From Lobulomyces angularis (Eukaryota; Chytridiomycota; Chytridiomycetes; Lobulomycetales; Lobulomycetaceae): a DNA stretch of 64,000 nucleotides. The notes under the pieces were generated by a model. The model was not told where the DNA came from and made no database searches. It saw nothing but the letters and a program-made list of their open reading frames with translations. The DNA is taken from positions 57,982-121,981 of the forward strand of contig JADHYX010000014.1 in NCBI GenBank assembly GCA_027604685.1, in the 5' to 3' direction. Made by a program: the position numbers and the translations under genes. Below are positions 22,335-32,859 of the stretch, piece after piece (the stretch's first letter is position 1; each line of letters opens with the position of its first letter).

Positions 22335-22666
22335 AATAAATTATTAATGATATGTAAAACTAAAATTCAAAAAAAAAAATTCAAGAAGTTCCAGTTCCTG
22401 GTTTTTTGTATTGGCAATTTTTTTATTTTCTAGAAATTTCCAATCAAATATACTAAAAAAGTCTAAAAACGTAAAACACAGTTAGGAACGAATGTATGCC
22501 TAATGCAGATCAAATTTAAACTATTTTGAATATCAGATTAGAATATAAACTGCGATATATAATAAAAATTTTGAAAGTATAGATTTTAAGTGAAATAAAA
22601 ATTAAAATGTATAATAGAAAAAAAAATAAAAAAAAATCTAAAATAGAATTAATCTATTTAATTTAT
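22335..22666. promoter_or_regulatory. Upstream region of the DUF1275 gene
   Basis: AT-rich, no coding signal. It lies between the DUF1275 start and the stop of the next minus-strand gene. Confidence 0.35.
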
Positions 22667-23383
22667 TTATTTTCTGATGGACTTTTGAAATAGTGCGTTA
22701 AAAGCATTTTTGCTAAGTGCCAAATTTTTAGCTGTGTTATTTAAAAATTGCTCATAATTTTCATCAAAACTCTTCATCACACTCAAAACGGTTGGATTAA
22801 TTTTATCCATATCTTCTTTAGTAATTTCTTTACTTTCAAAAAAATCTAAAAATTGGGATTTCAATGGAGTAGAATTGAAAACACCGTAGCAATTGTTTTG
22901 AAGTTTTTCCTGAAAATCACTTTTTTCAGAAACTAGTGCCTCAACATTATCTTGGGTTAAATCGATAAAGGTTTCTTTGCATACAGTTTCCTTAATCTTT
23001 ATTAGTAATTTTTTTCCTTATGAACTTACTTCACTATTCTTCTTTTCAGTTTTGGATTCAAGAATCCCATTAGCAATTGGAGTTTCCTTGCTTTCCGCTT
23101 GCGACAATAGCTTGATATCATCTCTGTGAAGTAAAACATTCTTTTTTTTTGATAATGGGGAGTTCTCTTTTTTTTTTGCTTCAATGTTGGTCTCACTGAT
23201 AACACGGTGGTTTTCAAAATAATTACTAATTCCCATATAATAAAAAAAATTTTGAATGAGGACCTCCAGATAAAACTACGAAAGATTATATTTGGAATAT
23301 TATAGTTAAAAAAATTAATATTTTATTATTAGATACATATTTTTTTTACTTACATTTAACAGTTCCAATAGTGTTATGCTCAT
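22667..23383 (-). CDS. Hypothetical Lys/Glu-rich protein
   Basis: Two sure exons: one beginning MGISNYFENHR at 23236, and one ending KNAFNALFQKSIRK at 22667. They are separated by a 33-base GT-AG intron near 23000 that contains TTACTAAT. The product is about 180 residues, charged, with a basic stretch KKKENSPLSKKK and a C-terminal helical part. An extra 5' exon is possible: ATG at 23383 (MSITLLELLN) with a GTAAGT donor splices in frame to sequence leading into MGISNYF. Either start is open. I recognise no family; the basic cluster would fit a nuclear protein. Confidence 0.55.
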
Positions 23384-23955
23384 TATTAATTAATGCCACC
23401 AGGAAAACAAGCAGAAGTATAAAGATTTGTAATTTTTTTTTAAAATTGAGATGGAATTTCGTAAATTTGCAGTCAGTGATTGTTAAGAAGATGCAATAGA
23501 AATGCACATGTTAAAATTTGGGCACATGTAAGATTTCAAGTGATTGGTTTTGCAGTATGCACAGAAACCAACCTAAAAGTCGATGATTGGTCTTATAACT
23601 TTTTGTTGCGAAAGCATCAAACTTACTGCAAGTCTTTATTCAGTCTTAGTACAATGCTGTAGTATTTTTTTTTAACTGTGTGGTATTTGAGTTGTCTACA
23701 TATGGAAAATTTTTCAGCTCATTAACAGTTCTTTTGTAGTTTATTTTTACCAAAACTAAACTGCAATTTACAACTGTGTACAAAAAATTAAATGTTTTAA
23801 GTTCTTTGTCTGATATTTGCTGTTTTGGTCATCTCTTTCCATTTCTTCACATGTTTGCGGCTTTTTGGCTTTTTTTCGTAACTTAAAAACCATTTTTAAA
23901 AAAAAAAATTAATTACCTTGAAATATAATTTGAAATTATATAAATTTTTTACTAA
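23384..23955. promoter_or_regulatory. Divergent intergenic region upstream of ethanolamine kinase
   Basis: Separates two divergent genes. A 60-codon plus-strand frame at 23480-23662 lacks an ATG and any family likeness. No discrete element recognised. Confidence 0.35.
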
Positions 23956-25331
23956 ATGCTAACTACTTTAAACCAAAATTCTAATCTCATTTCCCCAAAT
24001 TCACCTCAAGTAAAGATTCCTGCTTTTAAAACGAAAAACGACATTGACACCTACATTGACAACATTAAATTTTTAAATACTGAAATTGATTTTGAAAATT
24101 TATTTGAGGACTCTAAAAATGTTTGTTTGACTCTGTTTCCGGAGTTAAAAATTACCAACATTCAGTTAGTTGAGTGTAAAGATGGAATTACCAACAAATT
24201 GATAAAATTTATTAGCAGTGCTGAAAACAGAGATGATATTATCTTACTTATCAGAACTTATGGAAAAAAGAGTGAGGTTTTGATTGATAGGCATCAGGAA
24301 TTAGTGGTAAGTGATCCTTTATTTACTAGTCTAAAAGTGTTTAAAATGTTTTTATCTATTTTAAAAAAATTTAGAACTTAGTGACACTGAGTTCGTTAAA
24401 TTTATCAGCTCCAATTTATGGCAGATTTGAGAACGGTATTGTTTATGGTTACATCCCAGGCGAAGTGTTTAGTGTTGACGATTTGAGCGATAAATGCAAA
24501 TCAAAATTGGTTGCCAAAACATTGGCTCAATGGCATCACACTGAACTTCCTGGAGTTCAAAAAAAACCTTTGTTATTTAAAACCTTAAAAAAATGGGTAT
24601 CCGCTGTGCCTGAGAAATATTCAAATGAAAAAGTTCAATTTCAATTTGAAGAATTTTTTGATATCAAGTTATTGAATAAAGAGGTAAATTTTTTTTTGAA
24701 AACCAAAAAAAAAAAAACTACATATTAAATAATGTTATAAATTTATCAGTTGTCGTTTTTGGAAAAAGAATTATCGCAGTATAAAGATGCCACAGTGTTT
24801 TCACATAACGATTTATTAAGTGGAAACATTATTTTGCAAAGAAAATCTAACTCAGTAACATTTATTGATTATGAGTATGGCTGTTATAATTATCGAGGCT
24901 TTGATATTTCTAATCATTTCAATGAATTTGCAGGTTTTGATTGCGACTACAAGAAATATCCAAATTTGGATTTTCAAAGATTTTGGTGCAGAGAATATTT
25001 ATTGGAATTTTTAAAAAGTAAAACATGATAAAAGTTTTGTAACTTAATATATTTTTATTTTTATTTTTATTTTTTTGCATGAAGGTGAACCATGTGATAC
25101 ACAAGTAGAATTATTAATGGTGGAAGTGGATAAATTTTCACTTTCTTCTCATTTCTATTGGTGGTAAGGAGCTATGCACTTTTTGTTTATAAATATTTTT
25201 AATTTTTCTCTTATTTTAGTCTTTGGGCATTAGTGCAAGCAAATGTTTCCAACATTGACTTTGACTACATGACTTATGCCAAACTACGGTTAGAAGAATA
25301 TTTTAATAGAAAGGGTGAAGTTTTTAATTAG
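23956..25331 (+). CDS. Ethanolamine kinase (choline/ethanolamine kinase family)
   Basis: Five exons give about 380 residues. The N-terminal lobe includes GITNKLIKF (the nucleotide loop) and LIRTYGKKSE with the ATP-binding Arg. The C-terminal lobe has FSHNDLLSGNIIL, the Brenner phosphotransferase motif with catalytic Asp, and TFIDYEYGCYNYRGFDISNH, the choline/ethanolamine kinase motif, followed by FNEFAGFD. The NHFNEFAG context favours ethanolamine over choline. The enzyme phosphorylates ethanolamine with ATP in the cytosol, the first step of the CDP-ethanolamine (Kennedy) route to phosphatidylethanolamine. The last exon ends YFNRKGEVFN. Catalytic motifs are complete, so the enzyme should be active. 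Confidence 0.92.
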
Positions 25332-25504
25332 AAATTTGCATTAGTGCTTGAGTTATATTTTTAATTCTTTTAATTTATGAAATATTAAATTTTTTTTGAT
25401 AATTACAATTAGACTAAAAAAAAGATACAAAAATATTAATATTTATCATCATGGATGTTATTAAAAAAAACAATAATTAAACAATCAAAAAATATATTTA
25501 TATA

Positions 25505-26944
25505 TTAATTCCATTTCGTACTTGTCTCTATTATTTGAGATCTATTTGGAATTATGCATTCCTTAATATTGTAAAATTCTATAGCGTCCTACAAAAAAGA
25601 AAAAAAAAATTAAAAACTTTTGTTAACATAAAAGTCTTACCTTCCATAGTTGGTGGTCTATTGTCATAATCAATTGCTTTTTTTCTTCAACTTCAGAATC
25701 ATCATCATCATTTTCATCATCACTGTCAGGAAATTCTAGAAAAAAGAAAAAACATTTAAATATTATTTGCACCGTTATTTTCTACCTATTTTAGGCTCTG
25801 CAGTTTCACCGTCAACTACAATTTTTATTCTATTGTCTTTAATTAAAAAACTTAAATAAAATAAATTTTCCACAGTTTGACTAAAGCTATGAGGATTTAT
25901 AATAAACTTAAAAAAATTAATCTCTTCTACTTCAAGTTCCTGTAAAACTCTTAATAACAAACGCACATTTGAACTGGTTTCGTTTTCTTCTTTTTCTATA
26001 TCCTTTTCATTTAATTCTTGAGGTTTACTAACTTCTTCTGTAACTTTAGCGTGCCTAACAATTTTTTTAATTTCCTTTTTTTTTTTTTCGACAGCTAAAG
26101 GTCCTAACCTTTTAATATGAATTTTAACAAAAGTTTGAGTATGAAGAAAAAATATTTATTTTCATGTGTTAATCTGAAACAAACAAAAATTAAAGTCGTG
26201 AGTAAAATATAGTGAAGTTTTGTTAAAAAACAAATATATATAAAAAGGAAGAAATGTAGAAGACATAAAGCAATCTTACATGAACCCTGTTGTAGGAACT
26301 TTTTTAAGGTATTTTTCAGTCAATTCATTAAAAAATTTATTATTTTTCCAGTTTAATTTTTGTGATAGATCATTGGTATTTTCTAGAGAAAAGGATTCCT
26401 CAAATTGTAACTTTTTATTCACTTTGTGCATCCATTCTTCGGCATCAAAAGAATTTGAATCACTTTTTAAACTTCTAATTTTTTGCACCGCAGTTTCTGA
26501 AGCCAAAACTAGAAATTTTGAATCCAGTGTAAATTCAGGTGCTGAAGTACCTAGAAAAATTAGTAAGTAAACTAAAAAATAAAAGAGTAAGCATCTTTTA
26601 CTACCTTTTTCAAAGAGGGTATTTGCATGCTCAATTTGTTTCATTAAATCAGTTGCATTCACTTCTCTTGCATCAACTTTAAAAAAAAAAAGTGAATTTG
26701 TAAAATCAATTTTTTTTTTTTTTATAAAAATATACAAAAAAGTATAACAAATCAGAATGAAAAATTTTTAATTACGTTGACATTCATTCAGTAAAACTCT
26801 GTATCCATTTCTTGTAGTTCGTTGGTCTCTTTTATTTTTATATCGTATCCTTTCTTGAAAACTTCCAGGTACTTCCATATCACTTTGAGATTCTTCACTA
26901 TTGGAATCTATTTCATCATTAACATTTTGAGATGTTAAGTTCAT
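25505..26944 (-). CDS. NSE4: Nse4-like subunit of the SMC5/6 complex
   Basis: Six or more exons from ATG 26944 give about 330 residues. The N-terminal part, RNGYRVLLNECQ then DLMKQIEHANTLFEK and LDSKFLVLASETAVQKI, is the Nse4 kleisin N-terminal region. SFDAEEWMHKVNKKL follows. The C-terminal winged-helix shows NPHSFSQTVENLFYLSFLIK, a hallmark of the family, then an acidic tail (DSDDENDDDD). Nse4 bridges the Smc5 and Smc6 heads with Nse1 and Nse3 for DNA repair and replication-fork stability in the nucleus. The only plausible alternative is a paralogue of the same family (EID3-like). The stop is at 25505. Confidence 0.88.
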
Positions 26945-26989
26945 GGATTCCTATTTTCCAAGGTAAGGGTTTTTATGTCAAAAATTCGC

Positions 26990-27387
26990 AAAAAAAGAAA
27001 GAAACAAGTATACTCAGAATCAAAGTAAGCTGAGAAAAATACATAAAGAGATTGAATTACGAAAAATAGAGGAATTTTAAAAAGGTTAAAAAATTTCCTA
27101 CAACAAAACTTAAAATAAAGATTCGAAATGTTAAGTTTTTATCAATTTAAAGATCCTTTACTTCATAAAGCCAGGTGTTTAGGTTATAAGGTTTTTTGGT
27201 AGAAGAAGCTTACTCTATAAAGACATGCTCAACCTGTGGAAAACTAAATGATCCAAAAATTTCAAAAAACTATTTTTGTAGCCATTGTAAAAAACGATTG
27301 GAAGAGATGAAGACGCAGCTGCATTTTAATGAACGGTTTAATCTTAAATATTTTTTTTCGTTGAGATGGAAAATTAGAAAAAAATAA
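26990..27387 (+). pseudogene. Relic C-terminus of a Fanzor/TnpB-like nuclease
   Basis: The piece from ATG 27128 reads MLSFYQFKDPLLHKARCLGY, then the frame stops just after a six-T run (27192-27197). In the neighbouring frame it continues VEEAYSIKTCSTCGKLND and YFCSHC, and ends RFNLKYFFSLRW. Order and spacing match the end of Fanzor/TnpB proteins: a HYxFRxxLxxKAxxxGxxV helix, an E-x-YTSKTCSxCG RuvC glutamate plus zinc ribbon, then C-x2-C. The position of the last RuvC aspartate (DRD in the family) reads EEM, so it is dead. Short fragments upstream (26990-27120) such as SKLRKIHKEIELRKIEEF resemble the preceding helix in other frames. The rest of the gene is missing. It lies just upstream of the Nse4 start and is not part of that gene. 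Confidence 0.65.
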
Positions 27388-27682
27388 CCGTCTTGCGCTC
27401 TATGGTGGTTAAAGGATTTTACTTTAGTTTACTTTTTCGTAGAGTTCTTTGACTTTTTTTAGCTTTTTCTTCTTTAATTAAAGGTTTATTAAGAATTGTA
27501 AACCTACATTATTGTTTATTATATGGAACTACGGTTTGTAAAATAAGATTATGAATAGAACAATTTAAACTTTTTAAGTCATTTATGCATCAAAACTATT
27601 ATGTCAAAGTAAAAACAGCTATGTTTCGATTTAAAGTAATATAAAATTTACAGTAGTATAATAAGTTTGACACTTTTATGTT

Positions 27683-29961
27683 CTATTCCCTTAGTACATC
27701 TAAAAGATTTTCACATTCATCTAAGACACTAATTAACAAAGTTTAATAAACAATGCTTGATTAAAAAATATTTACCTTTGTAAAAGCGCTTCAGCCGATC
27801 CTCTCCTCCCTTTCATGCCAGTAACACTGCCCCCTGGTGAAATAATGCCATTTCCAGTGTTTTCCTCGACAGGAATCGTTAAATTATTAATCTGATGCAA
27901 AACTGGTGGTCCCATGTATTCAACATCATCGTTAAATGAATCCCCTCCACTGTTAATCTTAAAATCAGCAAGCTGCCCATATATGCCTAACGGTCGCCTC
28001 ACAGATGTCCTTTCTGTGTTACTTCTAACTGGAGATCCTAATTCAGGAGTAACTCTACGTTCTACTACAGTTTTAAATCTAACAATGGTAACAGTAAAAA
28101 CTCATAATTCCATAAAAGTGCGTTACCTTCCTGGAGATTTAGGAGATCTAGGAGAAAATTGATCATTCGAAACAATTTTATCCTCCAAAGAATGCTGTGG
28201 TACATGTATATATGTTTTTACACTAGAAATCTTGTCTGTATTTAAAATTTTACTTCGCTGAGAGCTATAATGATGGTTCAATTCACGAAAATTGACTAAT
28301 CTATTATCCTCCATATTATATTCCCTTAATTCGTTTGAGATATTAGGTTTTAATGCACTAGAATTCTGGGTCAACTGATTATTTTTATGATCAACTTTTT
28401 TGTAATTTGACACTACATTTCCATCCATAAAAACAGAAAGAAATTTGCTTCTTCTTTTTTTCATTTTTTTCAGCGCATTGTTTGCCTACAAATATAAATA
28501 AAAAAATTTAACTTGTCTTATTACCTTCGTTGCGTGAGCTGGTGACCAAATTTGTGCCCGATGTAAGTAATTCTCTTTTAACCTTTCGACGCTTATCAAT
28601 TGATTCTCCTTCGAGTATGCCGGAACGTTAATGTAGTTTCCCATAGAATCTTGAACTCCATTAGCAATTGTCCATTTAATATGATTTGATTCTACTGCCA
28701 GGAATGCTAAATCAGTAGCTAACATGACTTCTACTTTTGTTGTGTGTTCATTCATTGCGTTTCCTGTTTGCATTAAAAACCTTCTGGCGCCAACAGCAGC
28801 TGCGGCAAAACTGTCTAAAAGACTTTGACTTAAAATGACTGAGAAAAAATACTAATAATTATACCAGCAACCGTATATAATCTAGCAGTCCTTTTTGCCC
28901 ACCGTGCAATTAAAACTCTACAATATTCTTTTAAAATTTTCATATCGTGGACTTCAACGGTATCAAAAATAGCAAGAAAGTCATCTACGCAATCTCTTTA
29001 ATTATAATCATTTAATAAATCAATTTAAAATTAAAATTTTTGTTTACAAAAAATCTTCATCATAGTCAATTAAAGAATTTATACTTGGTCTTCTTGAATT
29101 AGACACCGCAGATGGAGATGGGGAAGGTTCCCTTTTAAAAATATTATCTTGAAACTTCAAATTAGTTTTTGGCTGATTATGCTTCGAGTTAGAAAAGGTT
29201 TGAGGTGGTGGTGACTTAGGAGGAGGTGGCAGGCTTAATTTTGGTTGCTGATTTAGATTACTACTAAATTGATGAAGGTTATTTTTGGTAACAGCTGCGA
29301 CATTGGTATTTTGATGTCTATTTACAATGTTGCCCTGAATTTTGTTATGAGGAGCAAAACTGGGTAGTGTAGAACTTTGTGAATGACTTTGCTGGGAAAA
29401 TTGCTGCTTTTGGTTTGGAACAGAAGGATGTTGAGGAAGAGGTTGGTGAATGAAAATATTTGAAATTGGAATCCTAGTTTCAATAGAAGGCCTTCTGTGA
29501 GTTTGCGAAAGTATTGGAGACGAAGGTCTTCTCGGAGATTGTGATATTGAAGGAGAAGAAGGTCTTCTATAATGAAGTGGATTCAGTGAAACTAAAAAAT
29601 TAAAAAAAAATTACAATTAACATTAATTACCATTATTAAAGGTATCAGAGTGATTGGAAGAGTTAGATGGTCTTCGTGGATTTTGATCCCGTCTTTGTTG
29701 GAAAGTTTGCCCACCATTCAGTTTTGGTGAATTGTTTCGTTGAGGAAAAGCAGGTATTTGTTGTAACTGATGTTGCTGTGCAAAATTTGGAGAATTTACA
29801 CGATCAGGAATTGGTTGTAAGAAGTGTTGCTGTGGTTGTTGTGGGTATAATTGAATGTTACTGTAGGACTGTTGAGGTTGATTTGAATATAGAGATTCTT
29901 GATAGAAGTCATGCTGAGTAATTGAGCTTTGATGTATGTCCTTGTCTTTTATCTCATTCAT
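27683..29961 (-). CDS. Hypothetical protein with Gln/Pro/Ser-rich N-terminus and helical core
   Basis: Six or more exons from ATG 29961. Residues 1-260 are low complexity with Gln, Pro and Ser, including repeated RRPSSP-type phosphosite-like motifs and a PPPPKSPPP run that could bind SH3 or profilin. A helical core follows: DCVDDFLAIFDTVEVHDMKI, CRVLIARWAKRTARLY, SLLDSFAAAAVGARRFLMQ, then VEVMLATDLAFLAVESNHI. The C-terminal part is again Ser- and charge-rich. The final exon, after an intron with acceptor TTAATTAG, reads SVLDECENLLDVLRE and stops at 27683. No family recognised. The layout resembles fungal cytoskeletal or signalling scaffolds, but that is inference. Confidence 0.6.
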
Positions 29962-30324
29962 ATCTTCAAAGTATCTTGAAAAGTTTGGAGAAAAAAAAAT
30001 AGTTTCTTATAAATATAAAAAACAAGGCAGTGGCTTTTTAAGTGAAACTTACTAAATTTTAACTAATTATTTTTTTTTATTTTTCCACTTATTTTATCTA
30101 CCTATGTATACAAATATACAACAAACTAACTATTTGTTATCTAAAAGTTTATTTTCCCACTTATACTGCAAATTTTGCGCAGTCCTATTCTTCCAGGAAA
30201 ATCTTTTTTTTTTAAGAAAATCCAATGATTTTCGTGACTTTCATTCAACTGAATTTAAAATTTACTTATTTTTTGACTAAACTATATTAAAGGAAGTGAT
30301 TTAATTCCAAAATTTTCGTTGAAA
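29962..30324. promoter_or_regulatory. Divergent promoter region between two unknown genes
   Basis: About 360 bases between head-to-head start codons (29961 minus, 30325 plus). AT-rich with T-tracts; no discrete element assigned. Confidence 0.4.
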
Positions 30325-31004
30325 ATGAATTCCTCAAAAAAATCCTTTTCTCAACCAAGTAGTTTGCAAATACAACCAACCCAACCTACATTAAAAAAAG
30401 AGAGAAGCTCAGTAAGTCCCATAAGAAGATCAATCGTACAACCAACAGTTCAAGGAAATGGGGTTAATAGTAGACCAGCAAGCGGTGGAAACTCTCCATA
30501 TGATAGGCCGAGCAGAACATCAACCACCAGTTCAAAAAATTCCAATCAAAGTGATAATGACAATGAAAGTAATAAATCTTACGTTTCCAAATATTTATTT
30601 GAAACACAACAAATAGGTATCTATCCTAAGTTTTAAAAATTATTTAAAATTAAAAAACCATTTTAGCTCCAGCACCAGGGACCACATATTTTCAATTGGT
30701 GAAATTATTCTAATACAGAAAATTTACATTTTTTTTATCAGGTTGTCAAGGATGAAAACGAAGTTTTACTTAGAGATTGGCCACGACAAAGATTTTCGCG
30801 TAAAAAAAATTTTTAAAGATACATTTTATAAAATCAAAAATAGAAAAATGGACAAGAAATGGCCAGCTAAATCCAGGGGAAGTAAAAGTAAAAATTGGAG
30901 ATTTTGTTGACGGAGAGATGAAAGAGAAATTGATATGGATATTTGGTGTTGAAATTTATAATGATGCCCTACGTGTTGCGAAAAATGCCATCGCAAATTC
31001 TTAA
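30325..31004 (+). CDS. Hypothetical protein, Ser-rich N-terminus plus small globular end
   Basis: Four exons: from ATG 30325 (MNSSKKSFSQ) a basic Ser/Pro/Gln-rich stretch of about 95 residues with SPIRRS. Then a short exon PAPGTTYFQL, an exon VVKDENEVLLRDWPRQRFS, and a final exon KWTRNGQLNPGEVKVKIGDF ending AKNAIANS at 31004. All joins keep frame with GT-AG introns. The C-terminal 75 residues look like a small folded domain, but I cannot name it. It is divergent from the large Gln/Pro-rich gene on the left, so the two may share a promoter. Confidence 0.6.
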
Positions 31005-31186
31005 ATTAAATAAATTCATTCAACTATTTAGTGCTATGCACAACAAAAAAGTTTTTAAGATTATGTAAATCATTTTTATTTAATTTTTTATTAATTGCAA
31101 TTTTTTTAACCCTAAATCTATTGTTATGCCGCATTCAATAAATTGTGTATCATAAACAAATAAATTTAAAATTTTTATTCCATTTA

Positions 31187-32372
31187 TCATTTGGTTTTTT
31201 TACTTTTTTTCTTAGCTCTCAAAGCTTTCTTGTCGTCCATTTTTTCTTCATCATCATCTACAATGGTCCCTCTTTTTTTTTTACTAAAACTGACCGCGTT
31301 ATTTTTATCATTATTATTATTTCCAAAGAGTTTTTCTTGCAGTTTTAAAAAATCTTCATCATTGATATCCTCATGGCCATTTTTTTTCTTGCTTTTTCTT
31401 ATTTCTTGTGCTGCATATTTTTCCTCTAATCCATTTACAATATTGTTTAATCTACTTTTACTCTTTTGTCTTATTAACTTCATCAAATCTTCTTCTGTAC
31501 TTTCATTATTTTTAGAGTTATTTTTTCTTCCCATTTCTTTTTTCGCTTTTTTTTTTAACTTTTCAAACAATTTTTCTTCTTTTAAAGCTCTTAATCTCCT
31601 TTTTTCTTTAGATTTTAAATCAATTTCAAAAAATTTATCGTATTTTTTTATATCGCAGTTTTCAATCCCTTGATTTACCAAATCTCTAAATCTGTCCTCG
31701 GATTTATAAGTTGCAAAAAGCACACTGTTTAATATATATTCTATATCCCCTTCGGAGTCATTGTATGCTTTATAAAGGTCCTTTAATTCTTCTTCGGAGC
31801 CTAACAAAAGAAGTGGGTAATGTAAACTTTGAAAAAAAAATTTACCAATGTAGCGTTCTTCATACTTATTAATACTTTCTTCATTTACAAGGCCGGACCA
31901 GAGTTCCTTAAAATATGCATTCCAGTCTTTTTCACTGAAATCATCTTCTAAATTTTTAATTGAACCTGTTTTATCGTAGTTCGCTCTTTTAATGGGATCT
32001 GACAAAATCTGATAATATAAAGAAATTTTTTGAAACTTTTCCGTTTGAGCTTTAATTAAAGTTTCGTCATTTTTTAATCGTTGCTTTAGTTTGTCCGGGT
32101 GGTACATCAAGGCTAAATGTTCATAATTTACATTAAAGCTTTATTGAACGCTTATAAAATACCAAGTTTTTTGTATCTTTTTTTTATGTCAACCTACTTA
32201 CGCAACATATCTTTTTTTAGTTGAAAAAAAATAAATATAAAATTACTTGGGTACAATTTCTTTCTAATTCGAATTCCCTGTACAAGTCATGCTCAAGTTC
32301 CAACTCATTTTCTTCACCTGTATTAAGGTCTTCTTTAATTCCATCAACACTTTCAGTATCACTTTCACTCAT
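31187..32372 (-). CDS. J-domain protein, DNAJC9-like
   Basis: Three exons from ATG 32372. After an acidic N-terminus (SESDTESVDGIKED) the J-domain runs LYREFELERNCTQ, then an exon VDIKKRYKKL, then ALMYHPDK with the HPD tripeptide intact, and YQILSDPIKRANYD. The rest is a long charged region with EEDLMKLIRQKSKSR and lysine-rich KKKAKKEMGRKNN, ending KKSKKTK. Order and length (about 355 residues) fit DNAJC9, a nuclear HSP70 co-chaperone that also binds histones H3-H4. The basic C-terminus contains likely nuclear localisation signals. The first half of the J-domain lies in two upstream exons and is easily missed. The gene converges on the unknown gene ending at 31004. Confidence 0.85.
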
Positions 32373-32859
32373 TATTTAAAACCCTAAAATCCTATGTTTA
32401 GTATTTGTAATAGTGTAAAACTTCTAGTTGATACTTCAGTAATGACTTGAATGTGTTGTTTACAATTTGGTTCAGAGAAAAACATTGAAAAAACTTGAGG
32501 TGATTTGATAAGATGCCTCGTTAACTTTCTCATCATTCGACAAAATCGGTTTAAAAAATATCCTTTATACCTTTATCCATATTGAGAACGGTCTGAAATT
32601 TAAAGCTACTAGTTAATTTATTAATTGTCTAAATTAAGTGTTGGTTGAAACTTCGCTTCAATAAACACTGTTTTGAGGAAAAATAGTTTTTTTATTCTCA
32701 CAAAAAAATTGAAGTAAAGTATGTTGCCTGTTAATAAATATTTTAAATATTAAAAAAAAAAATTACATTACATTAAAATTAACGCATAAGATTACTTAAA
32801 ATAAATAAAAAAAAAAAAAAAAATTTCTAGTATTTATTATGTATTTATTTTTAAGAAAA
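32373..32859. promoter_or_regulatory. Intergenic upstream of the J-protein gene
   Basis: No coding signal. The right part has poly-T and poly-A runs next to the Sel1-repeat gene's 3' end. Confidence 0.35.

Noticed and set aside
23480..23662. 60-codon plus-strand open frame
   Set aside because: Begins with a non-ATG codon, has no recognisable motif and sits in a divergent promoter region.
31191..31673. 160-codon plus-strand Phe/Ser-rich frame
   Set aside because: Antisense of the Lys/Glu-rich C-terminus of the J-protein; its composition is explained by that.
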